Shown here: positions 53,231-62,049 of the stretch, in pieces
How the letters are laid out: each line of letters opens with the position of its first letter
How positions within the stretch are numbered: the stretch's first letter is position 1
DNA from: CBDDKW01 sp965230425
GTDB lineage: Bacteria > Pseudomonadota > Gammaproteobacteria > UBA1113
Length of the DNA: 64,000 bases
Assembly (NCBI GenBank): GCA_965230425.1
Contig: CBDDKW010000005.1
Location: 28,751 to 92,750, forward strand
Direction: 5' to 3'
Notes under the pieces: model-generated
Databases searched by the model: none
Told to the model about the DNA's origin: nothing
What the model saw: only the letters and a program-made list of their open reading frames with translations
Translations under genes and position numbers: made by a program

Positions 53231-55222
53231 ATGAAAGCACGCAAACGAGCACCCAAGACAGTGCAAGAGCAAACCGTTCAAGCATTAACTGACCCGTATC
53301 TTTCGGGTGTGATTACATTTCCTGATCTTGCAAGTACAGATATTGGCAATTTAGGTGAAGAACTAACAAAAATTAATAAAACTCAAGTACATATCACTGA
53401 CCCACGCTATAAACATGCAGTAGTAGTCGAGTACACTGCTTCCTCATATCAACTGCTTACACCAGTCAATCCACTCTATGCACTGTTAGCATGTCTCAAA
53501 ATCATCGATGCTGGATTAACTAAGGAACCAAGAGTACTGCATGATGTTGCTTTTAAATTATTTGTTTCAGAACTGAACAAGTGGGCTGCTTATTTTACTA
53601 CTAGAAGAGAAATATCAGAATCAGCTCTAATTCGTTTGGTTTCTGTTATTGGTTCGTGTAGACGCAGCCTTGCTCTTGTCAGTAATATTCTAAACGATTA
53701 CAGTTCCGTATTGGCCTGCCTATCCTTATATAAATTCGTGCGGAATATGCTGAAAAAACAAGGTGATATTTCTTTATTACTTACCCAAGGTCTAGTTTGG
53801 CGAGCATATGAAGTTGCCACACTGATTATCGATCAACTATTGAGATTAAAGCTGTTTGATGATGTAAAAAAACATATGCTGGATTTTATAGAATTTTATC
53901 AAGCAAATCAGGACGTTATGTCGGACGTTATTTCTGATGATTTCAGTGAAAACATAGCTATTTACCAAGAGAACTGTGCTATTTATTTTAGAGCGAAGCA
54001 TGGATTTTCAATGGATGATAGCCGATATTTAATTGCGCAATGGAAAAGGGCCGTTAATGGAATTATCAAAGGCCAAGGCTATTGTGGATCTTATGTCATG
54101 ATGTCTGCTGCTACTCAAGCATTATTGAAAAGAGGCAAAGAACTATCCAATGCTAGGGTATTATTACCATTAATGAGTGTTGTCCATGAGTATTATCAGA
54201 GCATGATTAAATACCTTCCTGCTGATCGTACTTCGTCTTATCATGAAAAAGAGGAAGCTTATAAGACGCAATATGAACAAGATATTTTGGATATATGTAA
54301 AAAAGAGTTTCCAGATTTATCCTCAGTAATAGCGCAGATAAAAGAGAACCCGCTAATTGAGATTACATGCAGTAAGGTTTATTATCAAATTATGATAACC
54401 ATTCGTGATCTTGATATCAAAAAGAATTTTAAAACTTATGTTAAGCAGGCAGTTCCTGAATCCAAGTTGACAGAGACTGATGAACAATTGTTTGTCGTTG
54501 GTTGCGATGTTGCAGTGAATTTGCAGACTATTTTGGAGTATTTGCAGAACTTACTGACAGAAAAAGCAGCAGCGCAAGTACTTAGAGGCCCCTCTAATAA
54601 AAATCAGCAAGCTAAAGCTCCAGCAGATACCCAACACGTTCCATCTTGTGAATCCTCATTTAGTTATGGACAAGCTACGCAAAGACTTAGCAAAAATGCG
54701 CAAAGGCGTCGCAGACGGCGCGCAGAAAAACAAGAAGTTGAAAGCCAGCCAGTTAAAACTCAAGCAGCAGCAGTAGCCAGTACTGCACCTGCAACATCGA
54801 CAGCAGCATTAGTCATCCAATGGCAAGGCAAGTGGCGCCATCCTCATGATGAAAATAGCCCGCATGAGCAGGTGCATCCATTGCATCACCCAGCAGTACA
54901 GCAAGGTTTCTTTGGCTATGTGCCTGCTGAAGTGAGAGCAAAAATGTCTCCCGAACTAGCTAATCAGTGTGATGACGCTCTGCAATCAGGGCATTTTGTG
55001 AGGCACGGCCAGGGAATTAAGTATGTAACGGGCCAGGAGCGTACTAAGAAAGGTTTAACCGATGATTATGAATATAAATTAAAGCTCAAGGGAACGACCA
55101 CGGGCAATACTCGTGTCTATGGGCATATACAGGACACAACTCAAGTGGAGCAACAGGACCGTTGTTTAATTGCCTTTGACCGGGTGGCTGAGAAAGCGCA
55201 TAGCAATAGACCAGTTGCTTAG
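53231..55222 (+). CDS. Tandem paralogue 1 with conserved C-terminal domain (663 aa), function unknown
   Basis: The protein begins MKARKRAPKTV and has the shared DPYLSGVITFPDL motif near residue 20. Residues 60-430 are helical and poorly conserved between copies. A basic Arg-rich linker lies near 487-504 (SKNAQRRRRRRAEKQEVE). From about 527 the C-terminal domain is highly conserved: HPAVQQGFFGYVPAEVRAKM, SGHFVRHGQGIKYVTGQ, then YEYKLKLKG, RVYGHIQD and CLIAFDRVAEKAH. That last strand order recalls RelE/ParE-type toxins, a structural guess only. AGAGGTCGAGA precedes the ATG. There is no signal peptide. Candidate roles are effector or toxin. Confidence 0.72.
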   Translation: MKARKRAPKTVQEQTVQALTDPYLSGVITFPDLASTDIGNLGEELTKINKTQVHITDPRYKHAVVVEYTASSYQLLTPVNPLYALLACLKIIDAGLTKEPRVLHDVAFKLFVSELNKWAAYFTTRREISESALIRLVSVIGSCRRSLALVSNILNDYSSVLACLSLYKFVRNMLKKQGDISLLLTQGLVWRAYEVATLIIDQLLRLKLFDDVKKHMLDFIEFYQANQDVMSDVISDDFSENIAIYQENCAIYFRAKHGFSMDDSRYLIAQWKRAVNGIIKGQGYCGSYVMMSAATQALLKRGKELSNARVLLPLMSVVHEYYQSMIKYLPADRTSSYHEKEEAYKTQYEQDILDICKKEFPDLSSVIAQIKENPLIEITCSKVYYQIMITIRDLDIKKNFKTYVKQAVPESKLTETDEQLFVVGCDVAVNLQTILEYLQNLLTEKAAAQVLRGPSNKNQQAKAPADTQHVPSCESSFSYGQATQRLSKNAQRRRRRRAEKQEVESQPVKTQAAAVASTAPATSTAALVIQWQGKWRHPHDENSPHEQVHPLHHPAVQQGFFGYVPAEVRAKMSPELANQCDDALQSGHFVRHGQGIKYVTGQERTKKGLTDDYEYKLKLKGTTTGNTRVYGHIQDTTQVEQQDRCLIAFDRVAEKAHSNRPVA

Positions 55223-55258
55223 TATTAAAATTAGCTATATAAAAAATAGAGGTCGATA

Positions 55259-57280
55259 ATGAAAAAAAGTAAACGAACAGCCAGTACGTCAGGTAAGCAA
55301 AATAATCGAGTATTGCCTGACCCATATCTATCTGGTGAAGTGGTATTTCCTGGTTTTGAAATTGCGGATATTAGCGGGTTAGCATCTGAGTTAACAAAAC
55401 TTGCTTTGCCTACATTAAGTACTAATGGCTCAAATGATGTTTCTTATATCAGCCTACAAATTTCAACAACTTCATACCACACTATCACAGAGTTGAATCC
55501 TCTATACCCGATGCTTGTATATATAAATGTTATAGAGGCTGGAGCTAGTCAACAACCGAGGTCTGTGCACCCACAAGCATTGGCACTATTAACGGCTGAG
55601 TTACATAAGTGGGCTAAGTATTTTAGTGTTCATAGAGCGATATCAGAAAATAACATGCATAGCGTTGTTACTGTTTTGATGCAGTGTAAAGGTTGTCTTG
55701 AAGTTGTTTCAGCAATTTTACATGACAAGAGTATGGTGCATGATTTTTATGTGTTGTATAAGTTAGAGAGAAAGATTCTTAAATTCTACAAGTTTAATTT
55801 GACATTTCAGGTAATATTGTGGCAACAAATATTAGAACTTCTTGCCGCGATGATCGAACAGGTGATGTATACAGTTAACTTGCAAGATATGATGAAATAT
55901 ATGCTCGCGTTTAAAGATATGTATGAAGATTATCGGAAATTTGTAGCTACTAGTGGACATGGATCTGCAACTGCATCTGGTTCTCTGGATCTATATCGTG
56001 ATGTACGTAAAATATATAATGAGTTTGACGAATCAATGGATATGCATCAACAGCTATGCATGATTTTTTTTAGAGTGGAGTTTGGCTTCTTTGTTGCTGA
56101 TCGCCAATATTTGATTGAGCAGTGGGAGCGCGTCATTCGAGTTTTCAAGCATGACAACTCAGATCTAGACTTAAGCCCAATCCAAAGCATGGTTACAAAT
56201 AGAATGATAATAAAAAGTAAGAGTATTGGTATCACAGTAGAGTTATTACCGCTTATTAGCATAGCTTATAGCTACCATAAGCTTGTACTGAATACTCTAC
56301 AGTCTGAAAATGCTATTGCATCTAGTGAATGTGATGGAGAAGCTATGAAGCGTTATCTAAAATATGCATCAGACATATTGCGGGAAAAATTTCCAGAACT
56401 ACCAAGTTTGATATGTGAACTTAATAAAAATGAATTGGTCGATATTAATGGTAATGATATTTATTCCATAGTAAATATACTGGTTAAAGACGAGAGTGTT
56501 AGGAATAGCCTAAAGAACTACGTGAGTAGTAAGATTCCTGGCTGCAAAATGACAGAAGTAAGCAATCGATTATTTATATCAGGTATCCATGTTTCGGCAA
56601 ATTTACAAGGTATTTTACTTCATTTACAGAACTTGCTGATGCAAAAAGCAGAAGCGCAAGTGCCTAAAAGCTCCTCTAATAAAAGTCAGCAAGCTAAAGC
56701 TGCAGTTGATGCACAGCAAGTTCCAGCTTATGTATCCTCAATTAGTTATGGCCAAGCTACGCAAAGAGCCAGCAAGAACAAACAAAGACGCAACAGGCGT
56801 GCAGAAAAGCGGGAAGCTGATAAGAAAATAGCTACAGTTATAAACGTTGCAGGATCAACAGTACCATTAGTCATACAATGGCAAAATAAATGGCGTTATC
56901 CTACAAGTAAAGATAATCAGCATGAACAGGTGTATTCATTACATCACCCCGCGGTACAACAAGGTTTTTTTGGCTATGTGCCTGCTGAGGCGAGAGCAAA
57001 AATGTCTCCCGAACTAGCTAATAAGTGTGATGCAGTTTTGAAAGCAGGGCACTTTACCAGCCGAGGGCAAGGTATTAAATATGTCACAAGCCAAGCGCGT
57101 ACTAGAAAAGGTGTAGCTGGTGGCTATGAATATAAATTAAAGCTTAAGGGAACGAGCATGGGTGACATCCGTGTTTATGGCCATATACAAGATACAACCA
57201 AAGTAGGACAACAGAACCGTTGTTTAATTGCCTTTGACCGTGTAGTTGAGAAGGCGCATAGCAATAGGCCAGTGGCTTAA
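55259..57280 (+). CDS. Tandem paralogue 2 with conserved C-terminal domain (673 aa), function unknown
   Basis: The layout matches the neighbour at 53231: N-terminal NRVLPDPYLSGEVVFPGFE, a helical body with PQALALLTAELHKWAKYFSV and LPSLICELNKNELVDINGND, a basic linker (KNKQRRNRRAEKREADKK), and the C-terminal domain from about 537 (HPAVQQGFFGYVPAEARAKM, GGYEYKLKLKGTSMGDIRVY, CLIAFDRVVEKAHSNRPVA). The linker and the C-terminal domain differ from the first copy more than the third copy does. The start is preceded by the same leader AATAGAGGTCGATA as copy 3. It is in tandem, 36 nt after copy 1. Confidence 0.72.
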   Translation: MKKSKRTASTSGKQNNRVLPDPYLSGEVVFPGFEIADISGLASELTKLALPTLSTNGSNDVSYISLQISTTSYHTITELNPLYPMLVYINVIEAGASQQPRSVHPQALALLTAELHKWAKYFSVHRAISENNMHSVVTVLMQCKGCLEVVSAILHDKSMVHDFYVLYKLERKILKFYKFNLTFQVILWQQILELLAAMIEQVMYTVNLQDMMKYMLAFKDMYEDYRKFVATSGHGSATASGSLDLYRDVRKIYNEFDESMDMHQQLCMIFFRVEFGFFVADRQYLIEQWERVIRVFKHDNSDLDLSPIQSMVTNRMIIKSKSIGITVELLPLISIAYSYHKLVLNTLQSENAIASSECDGEAMKRYLKYASDILREKFPELPSLICELNKNELVDINGNDIYSIVNILVKDESVRNSLKNYVSSKIPGCKMTEVSNRLFISGIHVSANLQGILLHLQNLLMQKAEAQVPKSSSNKSQQAKAAVDAQQVPAYVSSISYGQATQRASKNKQRRNRRAEKREADKKIATVINVAGSTVPLVIQWQNKWRYPTSKDNQHEQVYSLHHPAVQQGFFGYVPAEARAKMSPELANKCDAVLKAGHFTSRGQGIKYVTSQARTRKGVAGGYEYKLKLKGTSMGDIRVYGHIQDTTKVGQQNRCLIAFDRVVEKAHSNRPVA

Positions 57281-57310
57281 TAGTGAATCAGTAAAAAATA
57301 GAGGTCGATA

Positions 57311-59371
57311 ATGAAATTAAGTAAACGAACAGCCAGTACGGCAGGTCATCAAAGTAATCGAGTATTGCCTGATCCTTATCGTGCAGATGTAGTTACATTT
57401 CCTGGCTTTGAAGGTACGGATACCATTAAGCTAACTTCTGAACTGTTAGAACTGAATCTACCCACTTTGAACAACAATGGCGAGGATTGTTATTACATAC
57501 TAATATATGTTGCAGCCAATACATACCAACAGGTGACTCCATTAAACCCCTTATATCCGATGCTGGTATATATGAAAATTATGGATACTGGATTCAGGCA
57601 AAATCCCAGATGTGTGCATCCACAAGCATTGGCATTATTAACGGCAGAGTTACAGAAGTGGGTTAATTATTTTAATGTTTATAGATCTATATCAGAAATC
57701 AATATGGATGGGATTATTGAGACTATGAATCAGTGTCGAACCTGTCTTGAAATGGCGTGTACCATTTCTAATGATGAGAGTGCAGTGCCAGCTCTTTATT
57801 TACTGTATAAGTTAGAGAGCAACGTTTTTGAGCGCTACAGGTTATCTTTTTCTTTTGGATTTAAGATATTATCGCGACAAAGAATCCTGCGACTTCTTGC
57901 ACTAATTATCGATCACTTGCTGGTTATAAAACAGTTTGGCGATGTGAAAAAATTTATGTTTGCGCTTACTGATATGTATATTGCTTATCAGAATTCTGTA
58001 CCTGCCAGTGGGGATGACCCTGAAAATTCATCCATTGTTATGCAAGTTAATAAAAAATTACACAATCCATTTAACGAGGTGATACTAAAGTATCAACAGC
58101 TCTGTAAAATTTATTTTAGAGTGCAGCTTGGCTTATTGACTGCTGATAGTCAATATGTAATTAAACAGTGGGGGATTTTTATTCAGGCTCTCAAGTGCGA
58201 TCAGTCTGATCCAGGCTCAATTACAATGCAAGAAGTTGTTACCCATACAATGATAAATAAAGGTATAGAACTTGGTATGACAGTGGAGTTATTACCGCTT
58301 GTCAGTATAGCTTATGATTATTATAGCGTTGTGTTGAAAAGTACTCGACCTGAAAACTATAGTTCATTTCATCAAAATGAACGAGAAAAATTACAACATT
58401 ACAAACAATGTGCGTTAAAAATACATAGTAAAGATTTCCCAGAACTACCAAGTTTGATATGTGAATTTAATAAAAATGAATTGGTCGATATTAATGGTAA
58501 TGATATTTATTCCATAGTAAATATACTGATTAAAGATGAGAGTGTTAGGATTAATTTGAGAAATTACGCAAGTAGAAAAATTCCTGATTGTAAGTTTACA
58601 GAAGTAAAGGAATGGTTATTTATATCAGGTATCCATGTTTCGGCAAATTTACAAGATATTTTACTTCATTTACAGAACCTGCTGATGCAAAAAGCAGAAG
58701 CGCAAGTGCCTAAAAGCTCCTCTAATAAAAGTCAGCAAGCTAAAGCTGCAGTTGATGCACAGCAAGTTCCAGCTTATGTATCCTCAATTAGTTATGGCCA
58801 AGCTACACAAAGACTCAGCAAAAATGCACAAAAACGTCTTAGGCGGCGTATAGAAAAACAAGAAGTTGAAGGCCAGCAAGTTAAAGCTCAAGCTGCTACA
58901 GTAGTCAGTACTGCACCATCAACAGCAGCATTAGCCATCCAATGGCAAGACAAGTGGCATTATCCGCATAATGAAAATAGTCCGCATGAGCAGGTGTATC
59001 CATTGTATCACCCAGCAGTACCGCAAGGTTTCTTTGGCTATGTGCCCGCTGAAGTAAGAGCGGAAATGCCTACTGAACTAGCTAATAAATGTGATGAAGT
59101 TCTGCAATCAGGGCATTTTGTGAGACACGGCCAGGGAATTAAGTATGTAACGGGCCAGGAGCGTACTCGAAGAGGTTTAAGTAAAGGGGATGAATATAAG
59201 TTAAAACTCAAGGGAACTATGGGTAACATCCGTATATATGGACATATACAGCATACAACTCAAGTGGAGCAACAGGACCGTTGTTTAATTGCCTTTGACC
59301 GGGTGGCTGAGAAAGCGCATAGCAATAGACCAGTTGCAAGTAGTGCTAGTAGTCGTGTCACAATGAGCTAG
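57311..59371 (+). CDS. Tandem paralogue 3 with conserved C-terminal domain (686 aa), function unknown
   Basis: Same plan as the two preceding copies. Its body near 58430-58800 is almost identical at the nucleotide level to copy 2 (LVDINGNDIYSIVNILIKDE, then KSSSNKSQQAKAAVDAQQVP), whereas the segment after about 58810 (LSKNAQKRLRRRIEKQEVEG, SPHEQVYPLYHPAVPQGFFG, SGHFVRHGQGIKYVTGQERT) follows copy 1. This is a clear mosaic. It extends 11 residues past the shared end (SSASSRVTMS). It lies 139 bp from the corC stop on the opposite strand, with no obvious terminator between. Confidence 0.72.
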   Translation: MKLSKRTASTAGHQSNRVLPDPYRADVVTFPGFEGTDTIKLTSELLELNLPTLNNNGEDCYYILIYVAANTYQQVTPLNPLYPMLVYMKIMDTGFRQNPRCVHPQALALLTAELQKWVNYFNVYRSISEINMDGIIETMNQCRTCLEMACTISNDESAVPALYLLYKLESNVFERYRLSFSFGFKILSRQRILRLLALIIDHLLVIKQFGDVKKFMFALTDMYIAYQNSVPASGDDPENSSIVMQVNKKLHNPFNEVILKYQQLCKIYFRVQLGLLTADSQYVIKQWGIFIQALKCDQSDPGSITMQEVVTHTMINKGIELGMTVELLPLVSIAYDYYSVVLKSTRPENYSSFHQNEREKLQHYKQCALKIHSKDFPELPSLICEFNKNELVDINGNDIYSIVNILIKDESVRINLRNYASRKIPDCKFTEVKEWLFISGIHVSANLQDILLHLQNLLMQKAEAQVPKSSSNKSQQAKAAVDAQQVPAYVSSISYGQATQRLSKNAQKRLRRRIEKQEVEGQQVKAQAATVVSTAPSTAALAIQWQDKWHYPHNENSPHEQVYPLYHPAVPQGFFGYVPAEVRAEMPTELANKCDEVLQSGHFVRHGQGIKYVTGQERTRRGLSKGDEYKLKLKGTMGNIRIYGHIQHTTQVEQQDRCLIAFDRVAEKAHSNRPVASSASSRVTMS

Positions 59372-59510
59372 AAGGGCAATATTTGCGACGATTACAGTAG
59401 TCAAACGGGCAGGAGATTGCTTACAACAGCTATCACTATTGTTTGAAATGACAGCATAGTTTCTTTCCATAATAGGGTTGATAAGCATTATTTTGCTAGC
59501 AGCGTATTGA

Positions 59511-60368
59511 CTACTCATCCTCAATAGTTGGCATGACAGCCATTTCTAATAAGCGTAAGCGTCGTTTGTCAGCGAGTAGGACTTTAAAGTGAAAGTTGCC
59601 AATAGTGACTTCTTCATCTTTCTTCGGTAAATGGCCAAAGCTATGCACCACTAAACCACCAATAGTATCGAATTCTTCATCACTCAGTTGTGCGTTAAAA
59701 TGTTCATTAAACTCTTCGATAGGAGTTAAGGCTTGAACGGCATATTGCTGTTCTGTTAGTGCTTGAATATTTGCTGCTTCAGCGATATCGTGTTCATCTT
59801 CAATCTCACCAACGATTTCTTCCAATACATCTTCAATGGTCACTAAGCCTGCCACACCGCCGTATTCATCCACGACAATAGCCATATGATTACGTTTAAG
59901 GCGAAATTCTTGTAGCAATACGTCAAGTCGCTTACTCTCAGGCACAAAGACTGCCGGGCGAATAATATCTTTTAAATTAAACTGGGCGTCACTGTCGAAG
60001 GTATAGCGCAGTAAATCTTTGGCTAATAAGATGCCAATCACTTCATCTTTGTTTTCACCAATGACAGGGAAGCGCGAATGCGCAGAGGCGATAATCTTAG
60101 GTAAAAATTCGTCAGGCGATTCATCAAACTCAACCACCACCATATGTGAACGTGGGATCATACTGTCACGTACTTGCATCTCTGAGACATCTAAGACGCC
60201 TTCAATCATGGCGAGGGCATCAGCATCGAGCAAATGACTATATTTGGGATCTTTTAATTCTTCGAACAATCGATCCTTATCTTGAGGTTCTTTTTGTAGT
60301 GCACTACTTAAGCGATCCAGCCAGCTTCTCTGAGAGGCTGGCTTGCTACTTGAAGCTTCATCATTCAT
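59511..60368 (-). CDS. corC: CorC/YbeX family CBS-domain protein
   Basis: This 285-residue protein contains two CBS domains (EMQVRDSMIPRSHMVVVEFD; HSRFPVIGENKDEVIGILLA; KRNHMAIVVDEYGGVAGLVT with ED(V)LEEIVGEIEDEHD) and a C-terminal CorC/HlyC domain (DEEFDTIGGLVVHSFGHLPK). YbeX has been linked to magnesium efflux and to ribosome and late rRNA metabolism. Its ATG overlaps the ybeY stop by one base. In E. coli it is followed by lnt; here the accessory block intervenes. Confidence 0.94.
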   Translation of the reverse strand: MNDEASSSKPASQRSWLDRLSSALQKEPQDKDRLFEELKDPKYSHLLDADALAMIEGVLDVSEMQVRDSMIPRSHMVVVEFDESPDEFLPKIIASAHSRFPVIGENKDEVIGILLAKDLLRYTFDSDAQFNLKDIIRPAVFVPESKRLDVLLQEFRLKRNHMAIVVDEYGGVAGLVTIEDVLEEIVGEIEDEHDIAEAANIQALTEQQYAVQALTPIEEFNEHFNAQLSDEEFDTIGGLVVHSFGHLPKKDEEVTIGNFHFKVLLADKRRLRLLEMAVMPTIEDE

Positions 60369-60832
60369 CAGTGGTTGTCATCTCCATAGGGGTTCGGGTA
60401 ACCTAATGATTTCATTATAGAAATTTCTAAACTTTCCATTTCCTTTGCATCATCTTCCTGAATATGGTCATAGCCTAACAAATGTAGGGTACTATGAACA
60501 GTCAAATGCGCCCAATGTTCAATACTGGGCTTATTATAAGCTTGCGCTTGCTCGGCGATGACCGGAGCGCAGAGTACCGTATCGCCCATCAAATCCAAGT
60601 CCATAAATTCCTCTACTTCGTAGGGGAAAGATAACACATTTGTAGGGCCAGGTTTCTTACGATAGGTTTCATTGAGAGCGGCCATTTCCTCTTTATCAAC
60701 GATACGAATAGTTAATTCTGCTGTGGTACGCTGTTGTTGGGTCAGGGTTGCCTGCACCCAGGTGGTAAAATCTGCCTCGCTTGGTATATCTTCAGCATTG
60801 GATTCTTGTTGAAAGTGTAATTCCACGGTCAC
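60368..60832 (-). CDS. ybeY: Endoribonuclease YbeY
   Basis: This 154-residue metalloprotein has the zinc motif HSTLHLLGYDH with His113, His117 and His123, following SIEHWAHLTV. NVLSFPYEVEEFMDLDLMGD is the conserved substrate-pocket loop. It takes part in 16S rRNA 3'-end maturation and ribosome quality control. The start is a GTG that overlaps the phoH stop by 4 nt; corC follows with one base overlap, so the three genes are coupled. Confidence 0.95.
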   Translation of the reverse strand: MTVELHFQQESNAEDIPSEADFTTWVQATLTQQQRTTAELTIRIVDKEEMAALNETYRKKPGPTNVLSFPYEVEEFMDLDLMGDTVLCAPVIAEQAQAYNKPSIEHWAHLTVHSTLHLLGYDHIQEDDAKEMESLEISIMKSLGYPNPYGDDNH

Positions 60833-61848
60833 TCTGGCTTATCCTTAGTTTTTTTCGATGATTTGAGTTCTGTTTCTTCATAGGCTTCAATAATATTTTG
60901 TACTAAGGGATGGCGCACTACATCACTGGAACAAAAGCGGGTAATGCTAATGCCTTTTACATCATGGAGTAATGATACAGCATGTTTCAAGCCAGAATGG
61001 CAACCCTTAGGTAAATCAATTTGAGTTAAATCCCCAGTGATCACAGCAATAGAGCCAAAACCAATCCGGGTTAAAAACATTTTCATTTGTTCTTTTGTGG
61101 TATTTTGGCCTTCATCAAGAATAATAAAGCTATCATCCAAAGTACGACCGCGCATATAAGCAAGCGGAGCAATTTCAATAACATTGCGTTCGATATATTT
61201 GTTAACTAAATCAAAGCCGAGCATTTCATACAGAGCATCATACAAAGGTCGTAAATAGGGATCGACCTTCTGCGCCAAATCACCCGGTAAAAAACCAAGA
61301 CGCTCACCAGCTTCCACGGCAGGTCGTACTAATAGAATACGATTAACCCGCTCAGTATCCAGTGCAGCCACCGCACAAGCAACAGCTAAATAAGTTTTAC
61401 CGGTACCCGCAGGACCAACACCAAAGTTAATATCATGGCTAAGGATATTTTTTAAATAACGGTTTTGATTAGGGCCACGAGGGGTGATTTTACGTTTATT
61501 GGTAATAATAGTTTGCGAGGGTGTGCTGCCATTGCCCATCTTGGCCTCATCGTGATTAGCAATTTCTTGTAAATATAAGTGGATCTTAGCTGGGTTAAGG
61601 TTACCTTCACCTTGGGTTTCATCATAAAGATTATTTAATAGCTCACCAGCAGTATTAATAAATGGCGTGGGGCCTTTAATATGAAAGCTATTACCGCGAT
61701 TGTGAATTTCTACGCCTAGATTCTTCTCCAGGATATGCAAATGCTCGTCAAATTGGCCACATAGCTTGGCTAGACGGGTATTGTCTACGGGGGTAAAGGT
61801 TACGTTGTGTGTCTCGTTTGTTTCTGTCAACTCGTTAAAATCAACCAT
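60829..61848 (-). CDS. ybeZ: PhoH-like ATPase (YbeZ)
   Basis: This is a protein of about 339 residues. The Walker A motif is GVGPAGTGKTYLAVACAVAA; the Walker B region is RGRTLDDSFIILDEGQNTTK. LVRPAVEAGERLGFLPGDLA and GFGSIAVITGDLTQIDLPKG are typical of PhoH. It works with YbeY in RNA metabolism. ATG 61848 (MVDFNELTETNETHN) with AGGTAAG upstream is chosen because the longer frame starts at 61887 within the palindromic repeat that separates this gene from miaB. Confidence 0.94.
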   Translation of the reverse strand: MVDFNELTETNETHNVTFTPVDNTRLAKLCGQFDEHLHILEKNLGVEIHNRGNSFHIKGPTPFINTAGELLNNLYDETQGEGNLNPAKIHLYLQEIANHDEAKMGNGSTPSQTIITNKRKITPRGPNQNRYLKNILSHDINFGVGPAGTGKTYLAVACAVAALDTERVNRILLVRPAVEAGERLGFLPGDLAQKVDPYLRPLYDALYEMLGFDLVNKYIERNVIEIAPLAYMRGRTLDDSFIILDEGQNTTKEQMKMFLTRIGFGSIAVITGDLTQIDLPKGCHSGLKHAVSLLHDVKGISITRFCSSDVVRHPLVQNIIEAYEETELKSSKKTKDKPE

Positions 61849-61879
61849 GTGGTTACTTACCTGTAAGTATAGTATATAT

Positions 61880-62003
61880 TGAAACATCCATATTTGGGCA
61901 ATCTTGAACTAAAACATGTCGCTGCGCTGCTCAGGTATTCCATATACATTGCGCTGCTCGCTCCATTTTTTAGTCCAACCTTGCCTCAAATCTGAATGTT
62001 TCA
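61880..62003. repeat. Palindromic element between miaB and phoH, with an extra half copy
   Basis: The left arm TGAAACATCCATATTTGGGC (from 61880) returns in reverse complement, with several mismatches, at the right end (to 62003), and the inner parts GCGCTGC and GCGCTGCTCG also pair. A further copy of the left arm lies at 62009-62051 (CCATATTTGGGCAATCTTGG) and runs into the miaB stop codon. The whole spacer 61849-62049 is thus repeat-derived. There is no coding capacity. Confidence 0.78.
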
Positions 62004-62049
62004 GTGATGTCCATATTTGGGCAATCTTGGATTAAAAACAGTCGTTGCG

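Noticed and set aside
52926..53285. Minus-strand open frame of 119 codons with hydrophobic stretches upstream of the first tandem paralogue
   Set aside because: It overlaps the start of the paralogue antisense; the same antisense pattern arises opposite the leaders of the other copies, and no ribosome site is seen.
61849..61887. Longer phoH start at 61887
   Set aside because: It begins inside the palindromic repeat and adds residues unlike the family; ATG 61848 has a better ribosome site.
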